This document shows positions 25,434 to 33,637 of a stretch of DNA of 64,000 nucleotides, piece by piece. Origin of the DNA: Archilochus colubris (taxonomy: Eukaryota > Chordata > Aves > Apodiformes > Trochilidae); assembly GCA_023079485.1 (NCBI GenBank), contig CM041090.1, positions 868,001 through 932,000 of the forward strand. The letters run 5' to 3'. The position numbers and the translations under genes were made by a program. A model generated the notes under the pieces. The model was not told the DNA's origin. It saw nothing but the letters and a program-made list of their open reading frames with translations, and did no database searches. Every line of letters starts with the position of its first letter. Position 1 is the first letter of the stretch.

Positions 25434-25575
25434 AACACTCCCCCCATCCAAAAAAAACCCCAAAACAACCCTAAAACAACCAACAACCCCCCCCCCCAAA
25501 GAAAAACAAACCCAGAACAACAAAAACGAACAAACAAAACCCACCAAAACCCAAAGCAACAACAAAAACATCTAC
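25434..25575. repeat. A/C-only low-complexity strand next to the CpG island
   Basis: On the + strand nearly every base is A or C: C-runs of 3-11 (longest near 25,487-25,497) separated by A-runs and CAACAA units, with only a few T and G. The complementary strand is therefore a G/T tract with many G-runs, able to form G-quadruplexes. It ends close to where CpG density rises. Minus-strand ORFs here (25,338-25,705) are Gly/Phe/Leu/Val-rich repeat artefacts. Confidence 0.8.
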
Positions 25576-25687
25576 AAAAAAAATCTCTACAAAAATTCTG
25601 CGTTTTAATGTAGAAAGTTCCGAGAGGTGCAACACTGAAGTGTAGGCGGAATGCCCAAAAACGTCCAATTCGCCTCCTCACGCTTAC

Positions 25688-25767
25688 AGGTTCGACCTGG
25701 GCCACGAGTCAGGCGGCACAGGGCGACCTGAAGCCAAAGGGAGATTCCCTGAGCGCGGCTCCGCCAT
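25688..25767 (-). CDS. candidate first coding exon of a leftward gene
   Basis: Read on the minus strand, an ATG at 25,767 sits in good Kozak context (A at -3, G at +4) as ATGGCGGAG, a common start of vertebrate proteins (MAEP...). The frame stays open for 26 codons plus two bases, beginning MAEPRSGNLPLASGRP, until a GTAAGC splice-donor-like site (exon end 25,688). The second half of the peptide is Pro/Arg/Ser-rich, with no recognised domain. The ATGGCGG core also fits a YY1 site, which often overlaps start codons near CpG-island start sites. The X-box and TCTCGCGAGA elements lie 130-220 bp upstream, as expected of a proximal promoter. Against it: the island is GC-rich, so short open frames are cheap; the donor has CCT before GT, which is weak; and no second exon was found in the 25 kb to the left. 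Confidence 0.3.
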
Positions 25768-25898
25768 CCTCGGGGGCGGACACTGCACCCAGCTCTTCCG
25801 CCGAGCTCCCAACTCGAATCCCGGTGCGGTCCCGAGTCCCGGCAGAGGGACGAGCGGGGCTCAGGCCGCGGCCGCCCGCTAGGCCCGGGCGCTTGCCC

Positions 25899-25912
25899 GT
25901 TGCTATAGCAAC
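25899..25912. promoter_or_regulatory. RFX-type X-box (perfect palindrome)
   Basis: GTTGCTATAGCAAC is a fully symmetrical 14-mer and fits the X-box pattern (GTNRCY, two-base spacer, RGYAAC) bound by RFX transcription factors. RFX factors drive many ciliary genes and also act at general promoters. Its place inside the CpG island makes functional use plausible. It does not by itself establish that the gene is ciliary. Confidence 0.7.
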
Positions 25913-25972
25913 GCGAGCGGGGCGGCTCTCGCCCGCCCTTCGCCGCCGAAGCGCGGGCGGCGGGACAGCTCC

Positions 25973-25982
25973 TCTCGCGAGA
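25973..25982. promoter_or_regulatory. TCTCGCGAGA promoter element
   Basis: A perfect ten-base palindrome, TCTCGCGAGA, 61 bp right of the X-box. This motif is known from CpG-island promoters, is bound by BANP when unmethylated, and was earlier linked to ZBTB33/Kaiso. It is enriched at bidirectional promoters and close to start sites. Here it lies between the candidate leftward start (25,767) and the rightward splice donors (from 26,122). Confidence 0.8.
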
Positions 25983-26029
25983 ACTGCGGCGGGCGGAGCG
26001 GAGCGGGCGGGAGGGCGGCGGGTGAGCTC

Positions 26030-26121
26030 ATCCCGGGTGCGGGCGGGGAGCGCCTCACAGAGCCCGGAGCAGCGCGGCCGGACCCAGCGCGGCCCGGCAG
26101 CCGCGGCGGCAACTTTGTTGG
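26030..26121 (+). other. candidate non-coding first exon (donor at 26,122)
   Basis: The + strand reads TTGTTGG then GTGAGTTG at 26,122, a near-consensus 5' splice site, preceded by GC-rich sequence without a compelling start codon. The left boundary, a transcription start, cannot be seen and is only a guess to the right of the TCTCGCGAGA element. I infer a 5' UTR exon of a rightward gene. Alternative donors at 26,503 (GTGAGTCG), 26,614 (GTGAGTGG) and 26,748 (GTAAAT) suggest alternative first exons or a longer first exon. Confidence 0.4.
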
Positions 26122-26575
26122 GTGAGTTGCGAGCTGGAGCGCCGGGCCGAATAATGGTGGTGGGGGGCTGCGTGCTGCGCTCTCTCCTCCTCCTCTTTCC
26201 TTCCGCGGAGCCGGGAGCTGCGGCCGTGCCGCTGACTGAGGGGGGTGTGTGGGTGTGCGTGAGGGGAGCGGCCCCCAGACCCGGGGCTGCGCGGCCCCTC
26301 GCCCGCCAGCCGGGGCCGCCGCCGCTTCGGAGTTGGCGAGGGGAAAGGCTGGGGATCTTCTGGGGGGAAAGCGGCTCGGGGAGTCCTCCGCAGCGCCCGG
26401 AGTCCCGCGCCTCCGCCGGGCGGGGGGCGTGTGTGTTCCGGGAGCCCCCCGGAGCCGCTGCCTGAGGCGGCCCCGTGCCTTGCCGGCTGCCTGGGGTCGG
26501 GGGTGAGTCGGGCGCGCGTGTTCCCAGAGCCAGCCGAGCCGGCTGCGATTTATCGGATTTTGGTCTCTTTCTCAG

Positions 26576-26613
26576 GAAGAAGCATCCCCGAGCGGGACCG
26601 GCGGGAGGCGGCG
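26576..26613 (+). other. candidate small 5' UTR exon
   Basis: A pyrimidine-rich acceptor, 'tttggtctctttctcag' ending at 26,575, is followed by 38 bases and then GTGAGTG at 26,614. Both signals are close to consensus. A longer form would end at the GTAAAT donor at 26,748. There is no ATG in the 38 bases, so it would be untranslated. It could equally be an unused cryptic pair. Confidence 0.35.
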
Positions 26614-26794
26614 GTGAGTGGCGGCTGCGGGGCCGCTCCTCCGCGCAGTGCCGCTCCCGCACCGCACGGCCCCTGCGGAGGCGGCCACCGGCGAGGGCGC
26701 CCTGCGGGCCCGGCAGCCACCGGCACGGCGCTCGCCTGGGAGGCTCGGTAAATAACTTGACTCCTGTTTGGCGCTGTTAAGTTGTACTTTGGTC

Positions 26795-26812
26795 TTTTTT
26801 TTTTTTTTTTTT
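26795..26812. repeat. T18 homopolymer at the island's right edge
   Basis: Uninterrupted T18 exactly where CpG content drops. Another long T-rich run lies near 27,680-27,703. On a rightward transcript these are U-rich intronic tracts. Confidence 0.9.
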
Positions 26813-29800
26813 CCTTCACCTCCCCCTTTCTTTACTTTTTATAGCCGGCGAGGGTGTAGTCGTGCTGGTATTGTTCCCGCGCCGGTGCGGAGACCACAGT
26901 AATGATAACAATTAGGTAATTGGGAGGCAGTGCCGGTGGGGATGTTGTGAATGCTCGGGTCACTACAGAGGGAGTGGAGGAACAAAATATTTGCGGGTGG
27001 TTATTTCTTCACTAGGAGTCTGGAAAGTGGAAAAACAGGGAAAGCCTTGAACTGGCTCATACTGGGAGGGAGGAGAGGGGTGTTGGTGGAAAAGCAAGGA
27101 AGGATAGAGGAAAAGAGGATAATCTTTTTTCATCTGGGTTAGTTTGCTCTTCCCCCATTTTATGTTGCATGAAGTCTTGCAGTTCGTTTTCTCATGCTGT
27201 GTTTAAAAATAACTGTATTATTTGCACTGGGTAACTGTGATACAGCTCCAGTTCTCTTAATGAGGAATTCACCTACTTGTGTCTAGTGAAACAGTGGTAC
27301 AAAATGGGAATTGCTTAAGTTAATGAAGATCTCCTTGTATAACCTTGACCACGACATCGGTGTGTTTTAGGTGGTGGAGGCATACTTTTTACCCGAAGGA
27401 GACATTTTTGGATAGTATTGCTTATGAAATCGCTTTTGAAATCATTTGCCTGCAAAATCACGTTAAAAAATTTCAGTGGTGCTGCTTTAATGAGCCCTTT
27501 ACTGCCTGCTGAATGAAGTGCATCTGTGAGCCCGCAGCCTTGGTTGATAATACAATGCAAATTTGTTTTCAGAGTGAAGGTGTCAGATTTCATTAGGTTC
27601 CAGATCTGTATGGATGAACCAAGATTAGCGTTTTCTTTAGAAGGCAGTCCTTTCATGATGGAATTTTGATGGAGGGGTTTTTTTCTTTTTTTTTTTTTTT
27701 TTTCTCTTTAACTCCGGGAATGAAGCATTAATTTTGTTTAATTTAAGGTACAAACCAGTTTTGTAAAAGGGAAAAGGTTCCCTCCCTCCCTCATTACGGC
27801 CTGTTATCACTGCAGATACTAACTGGATGATACGCAGCTGTGTTTTCTCTGGTGGGAAGTTTGGTTGTTATTTGGGGGTGTTGCTGGGCTAGCCTCCATT
27901 TCCCTTCAGCTGAAATGGTGGGTGAAACAGGTGAAAGTACCCAGGTACAAGGTTGTGGGATTTGTAATTGCAGCAAGATCTGTAAATCGTGTTTCACTGC
28001 AAAGGCTTTTATGTCTTAGTCCATCAGATGCTGTGCCAGGTATTAATCCAGGAATAGTGTGGAAACCTCAGTTGAATTTTTTTTTTTCTTTGTTACAATA
28101 CTTTGGTAAAGCTAACAGAAAAGTTCAGTGATTGAAAGATTTATGTGAATATTGGGTCTCCTCTATTGGTAGGTAGCCAGAGACAAAAGTTTCCCTCCCC
28201 CCCCCCATTTTAACAGTGTTTATTTGTGGCCACTTGATTAAAGGATGTGCACTTAGTTGCTCAACAGTGCATTAAAAGGTATTAGTGATGCTAATGAAAT
28301 GCTTGGTTTAACATTGCTACTTGGGATGGGCATACTTAGCTTTCAGTTGTGGTTTGAGGAACCTCTTAGATCATGAAGTCAGCAGCAACATGGGATAGCA
28401 GCTGCCTATTGTATGGCTGCAAAAAGTTGCTTGACTAAAAAGGCTGGCAGGTGTAGAGGAAGGCACTGACAGACCTGAAAAGGTAGAGCTGCAGTAGGGA
28501 ATAAAACTTTAACATGGGGATGTATAATTCATAATTCTCTTTTTCTATCATAAAATGTATGATTGTCATTTCACCCAAGCATAATGGGTTCTAGGTTTGA
28601 AGAGCTTTCTCTCCCCATGTTTATCTGTAATGTTGTTTGAAGGTTTGGGATTAACTATTGGGTAGCTGTTGTGTTAGAAGCCACGTCCAAATGTAGCCTC
28701 TTTCCCCTCATAGGTTTTCAAGTAGGGTTTTTGATCAGGCTTATATCATTCTGCTGCTGCCTTGAGAACATTTTATTCTTCTGTAGTCTTTTTGTCCTCT
28801 CAGTTTTGTAAATGTGTCTGAAATATGTAGTTTAAATGTCTGTTTCAGAATTACTAATTCTGTTACTATGGATGCATTTTTTTTATTTTTACAGAGAAAA
28901 AAGTTTAAGAATACAGAATTATTCCTACTAGTTATTTTAAATTCTAGAAAGGTCAAATCTTTCCATATAAGGAGGATAATTTTGAAAATACATTGGAAAG
29001 TGAGAAGTAGGCTAGTAAAAGAAAGGATTGAGGCCAAATTGAATTTCTTTTCTATAACAGTTTTCTCCTGTGGCAGAGAATAAAACTACTGATATAGAAA
29101 AAAACTGTAACTTTAATCCCTTCAGCAAGGGCATTGCTGCAAGCTAGTGAGTTCTTACTGTTACTCACTAGAAATTGTGGGTACCCTGTTGGGGTGAAGG
29201 AGCAGAGCTTCTGCCTGCATCAGAATCTCAGTCACACTAATTGATTTCCCTAATGCTGACATTTCTAGAAGTTTAAATTTATTATCATTGACCTTATGTG
29301 TTGGCTGGTTGGCAAAAAAGTTTTGATCTGTTGTTTCCTTGGCTTTCTTGGCTTCAGGCAGCTTCCTTTTGTTCCTCAGCAGCCCCTTAATTTTAAATAT
29401 TTCAAGAAGTCAATAAGGCATGATTTAATTATCTGTTAATACCTTTTTATATCCTTGGTTTGTTTACTTCATTATCCATCTTTTAGATTTTTATTAATTT
29501 GTTATGAAATCTGTTTGCTTGACTTCTTGAAAAGTTATAACATACATTAACAGTAAGTGTAGTTTCTTATTGCTTTTACCTGTATAAATATTTGTAATCT
29601 AAAATCTGACAGGTGAGGCTGTTTCTACATGCTGTTTATTTAGCATGCAGAATTAATCACATGATAAATATCTTTCTGTGAGTGAGTTAAAATTTTTTTT
29701 GTTTTATGTTTCCAGGGAGATATGACTTCAGAGACTTAATTTCAAGTATGTTCTTCAAAATAGCAACCTTTAAGTAGCTCAAGATTTATATCTCACTGAG

Positions 29801-32800
29801 TTCAGCTCAGTGTTGGAATGAGGGCTCTCAAACTGGAGGTTTTTAAAGTGGGATTTTATGGGGCTATGAGTGGTAAGATTACTGCCTGTTTAATGAAAGG
29901 CCATCAGTGTTTTCTGGGAGTGGAACCCTACCAGAAATGGTTAACTGAAGGCACACCTAGAGAATACGGCCATTGGTGAGGCTGAGTGACAAAAATGTTG
30001 TGGTTTTGCTCAATTCTGGTTTTTAATCCTAATGCATCTCTCAGTGTAAGCCTGACACAGTCTGTAGCAGCTTGGCTGTGTAGTTTGACAGCAGTTTTGC
30101 TCTCTGAATTTCAAGAGACCCTCGAGAAGTTGCAGAGGCACTAGAATTGCTAGGCTATTTAACTGTCTTTTTGAACATAAATCAGCAGATAAAGTGATTT
30201 TAGATGTCTGTCTTTGCGTCTGTAAAGGTAACTTGTGGCATTGCTTCAGTCTCTGAATTTTTAGTTCTGTGGCACCAGTTTGCTGGCTGGGTTGTTTGTT
30301 GTAGGTTCTGCCACGTGTATTTGGTGTTGTGTTAAGTGAGACTGAGCACTGGCAAGTCTTGATTTCCTTTGTGGCAGCACGTTTTAAAGAGCACTTCATC
30401 TGAATGTGGCGAGGTAACACTTCATAATCCTGATAGCTGGTGAATTGTAGGATTGCTAACTGAGTATTTGTCAGTGTTGCTTCAAAGGGTTAAGTCTGTA
30501 AGTAGATCCTTCCTTGCACACTCGTGTCTTATTAATATGATCAAAATCAATCAAAATCAATTGCACCTTCATCTCTCTGTACCACCTGTTCTCATGTATG
30601 TCTCAACTGTATGTTGCAGTACAGGGGTGGTAGCTCTTGTTCCCCTCACAGTGGGATGGGTGGCTGTACAAATGTGTGACAGATGTGTGACTGTACAGAA
30701 CAACTTTACTGAATGTGGGTTATGTAAAAATGTATTTCAGAAGGAAGAGTTGTTTTGGGGAACAGGGGTTCATGCTTAGGCCTGAGAGGCATTTTGAATT
30801 TTTTGTTGATGTTTTAATATTCTTTTGCCTTTGGGCTCTGTAAGAAGGGAAGAATGTTCTTAAGATGAATGTTAAATGCTAGTGAAGTGCTTTCTGGAGA
30901 CCAAGTTTTATTTTGTAAATTGTCAGAATGTAAATAAACTACTGGCAGGTAGGCTATGGTTGTTTTCAAGTTGGGTTGTTTTTTATGATTTCTTATAGCT
31001 TACCTTCAGTGCATTAAAACCTTTTGGTGGTGTTTATTTCAAATTTGGTGGTGTTGTTTTTTTCCCTCTTGAGGTAACAGAATTTTAACCTCAAAAAAAA
31101 AACTTGTTTAGACTTTGGAGAGACTGTTCTTCACTCAGCTGTGAGGGAAATGTGCTGACATTGAACTTGGACTTGTATCTTAGTGAAAGTATTTCAAGTT
31201 AACCCTGAAGTGTATCTTATTTTTCCTAAGTGGTGATGTTATAGTGGATTAAAAACCTCAACTAGCAAAAATGAGCAGGCTGCCAGAAAACACGATACAG
31301 AAGTTGAGCATAATTCCGTTGACTCTGCTTGGGAGACTTAGTTATGGTTAATACACTTTTCTGGTGTTACTTTGTGAATTTTCATGCTTGCCTGAGTGGG
31401 GCAAGTAGCTGAGCATCTTCCTCTATAGGCTGCCCCACTTGTGCAGTGGATGCTGGGCTTCCAGGAGGTGCCACAAGCTGCCCTCTGTAGCACTGCTCTG
31501 CTCTGAGTTTCTTGAGTCGTGATGCATTTTGCAGCACTGTCAGCTGAATCAATTGCCTTTTGACCTTTGAATACAAATGACAGGCTTATTGTATGCTGAT
31601 GTGAAATAGGATTAATATAGAACATTTTTTTTTTAATAGAGGCAAATAATATCTATAAAACAACTGCTGTGGTAGCAGCACTTTCTGTATGCAAGCTGTT
31701 AACCTCAGCTCTGATAGATACCTTGGGTTTTCTTGGTGATAGTAGTTCAGGTGGCTCTCACTAAGGAGTAAACAAACACTTTTAATCACTTGTAATGTTT
31801 GATTTTACCAAAAGTGGCATAGCCACAGAACTTTTTTGCATTGTGCTTGGGGCTTTTTGAAATGACTGAAATAGCTGTTTTGTATTGCCTGTTTTTTTGG
31901 GTCTTATTGTAAGCTACTGGTCTTACTTCCTGCTCTTTCAAGATCATAACTATGATAACTGTCACTGTCGTATGAAGTACTCAGTGCAGATCCATCCTGC
32001 TTGGCCTTTTACCTGAGAGATAATTTTCTGCTTTTTTTCTGTTTTCCTCCTTTCTTTCTGGTTCAGAGAGTGCATCTTTCCTTCATGTCATTTCATTATT
32101 ACTCTCATTGTCACTTGGTCTTACACTAGCAAATAACTTGGCAGAGTAGTAGTGGATTTCTGGCAGAAGGTGTGAGCCACGAATCTCCCAGAGTCTTATT
32201 ATTCCAATCACTTCAGACAGAATGTTGTCTGGTCTCCTAAACTGGGTGTTCTCCACACAGATGCAGTTTTTGTCAGCTTGGACTGTTAAGAACATTAAGG
32301 GCTGGGCCACATTTGGTGGACTTCTGGAGAGGGATTTCTTACTTAGTTTCCTCTAAGAAAAATCCAGTTTATGCACACTGAAATGGCTGGAATAATTTAA
32401 ACAATCATTAGGAGGGTGGTTAAATGTTGAACAGACCACCCCAGAGTGAATCTCCATCCTTGGAGACTTCCAAAACTTGACAAGACAGAGCCATGAGCAA
32501 GTGGAAGCAATGTGGCAGCCAGCTCTGCTTGGAGCAGTTGGTTGGGCTCCTGGGTAGAACTGCTCTGTACTCTGCAGGCTGCTTGCTGGTGATAGCTGGA
32601 GGGCTTATCCACTGCTGTTCATCATTCTGATGTAGATCCAACTTAAACAACTTTAAAAAGTCAAGGCTATCCTTGTAGCTATTTTTTATTTTAAATTAAT
32701 GTGAAACAGTTTTACTTTGGTATCCAGTCCGTTTTCTCTCTTTTGCTTGGGTAGCAGCACTCTCACTGTTTTGTCAGGGATTCCTGGTGCTGACTCTCAG

Positions 32801-33574
32801 GTTGCAAACCTGCAACAGGAAACCTGATTTCCTTTTTCTGTGGGCATGCAAGAAAGGGGTTTTTATGGATTTATTTATTTCCTTGTAAGAGGAAACGTAC
32901 ACACCTTGAACATTTGTATTTTTGGCAGAGGCAGAGAGCAAATGTGCTGAAGGACTGTGGCAAAAATGAAGCTTTTTCCTTCACGTTTCTGAAGTGTGAC
33001 ACAGCTTTCTATATCTTTAAAAAAAAGATAATGGCTGATGAAACTCACACTGTCTTGCAGTTACACAAAAGTCATAATTCTTATCTCTGGCCTATTTAAA
33101 GATCTTCCTTTTGAGAATGAGGCTTCTCTTTTTATTTTCTGAATTATATGGCAAATAGAAAGCAATACTAGACCCCACCAAACAAAGCTTAGAGGGCCTT
33201 CTCTGCTTCTGCTTGAGATGCAGTTGAGATTTATACCACTGTTTGGTGTTTTTTTTTCCAAACCAGAAGGGATGAAATTGGATTTTATGCTTTGAGTCCA
33301 TGCAGAAGGATTGCATAATTGTGCAGAAGAAAGTTTAACATTCTCATGCCTTGAAAATAAACATATCTGTTGAATGACATGATGCTGGCACTGATCTTTT
33401 ACATTGCAAATGTATTTAACAGCTTGTTGCATGAATCTTGTAATAAAATAGTTCAATAGACTGTGCTGTGTTGTAGCCAGAATGAAGAGTGAAACCTGAT
33501 GCTTTCCCCCAGCTTTTGAGAAAATAGAGGAGATACTTCCATAAAAACTATTTACATAATTGTCCTTTCCTTGG
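26813..33574 (+). other. probable intron of a rightward gene
   Basis: There is no coding exon. The + strand is visibly rich in T and G over A and C, the asymmetry expected for the non-template strand of a transcribed unit, so I infer intronic sequence. A slightly CpG-richer stretch at about 27,330-27,540 may be regulatory, but no motif decides it. A tandem 10-mer (TCAAAATCAA twice) occurs at 30,541-30,560. ORFs such as 30,010-30,420 on the minus strand have no recognised domain. Confidence 0.45.
32428..32570 (+). mobile_element. CR1 LINE 3' fragment
   Basis: Plus-oriented CR1 tail. It begins GAACAGACCACCCCAGAG, then 'gaatctccatccttggagacttccaaaac', 'ccatgagcaa', and 'tgcttggagcagttggttggg', matching the order of the CR1 3' region ('GTTGTGGAGTCTCCATCCTTGGAGAT...GAGCAACCTGCT...'). 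The terminal ATTCTRTG octamers are not clear, so the right edge is uncertain. The copy is old and diverged. Confidence 0.75.
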
Positions 33575-33609
33575 GTGTTTTTTCCTTCTCTCTTTCCCTT
33601 TTTTTGCAG

Positions 33610-33637
33610 TCTTTGAAGAAGTTGGTGTTGAACCAAG
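33610..33637 (+). other. candidate 28-nt exon-like segment
   Basis: An unusually good acceptor, a ~35-base pyrimidine-rich tract ending TTTTTTTGCAG at 33,609, is followed by 28 bases and a CAAG/GTCAGT donor at 33,638. Two of three frames are open. Intronic pseudo-exons of this quality occur by chance in long introns, and the minus strand here also carries a 220-codon chance ORF (33,061-33,723), so this is only a candidate. Confidence 0.25.

Larger units (their letters stand above)
25600..26780. promoter_or_regulatory. CpG-island promoter, possibly bidirectional
   Basis: This is the only CpG island in the window. CpG dinucleotides and GC content jump at about 25.6 kb and fall back by about 26.8 kb, while the surrounding sequence is AT-rich and CpG-poor. 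It has many GGGCGG/CCGCCC GC boxes, no obvious TATA box, a perfect X-box palindrome and a perfect TCTCGCGAGA element. Plus-strand splice donors lie in its right half and a possible minus-strand coding start in its left half. From about 26,150 to 26,450 the + strand is G-rich, the skew typical downstream of a rightward start site. Vertebrate islands of this type mark housekeeping or developmental gene starts; the gene is not identified. Large ORFs across it (25,709-26,662 minus; 25,824-26,465 plus) are products of stop-poor GC-rich DNA. Confidence 0.9.

Noticed and set aside
25682..25705. tRNA B-box-like GGTTCGA
   Set aside because: No matching A box or cloverleaf stems around it, and it falls inside the candidate minus-strand exon.
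25338..25705. Overlapping minus-strand ORFs rich in Gly/Phe/Val/Leu
   Set aside because: They are translations of the G/T-rich low-complexity strand.
25824..26465. 213-codon plus-strand ORF in the CpG island
   Set aside because: Same reason. It also runs straight through the strong GTGAGT donor at 26,122.
25709..26662. 317-codon minus-strand ORF across the CpG island
   Set aside because: Arg/Pro/Ala/Gly-rich composition typical of stop-poor GC-rich DNA. The plus strand is open over the same region (25,824-26,465), and no domain is recognisable in either.
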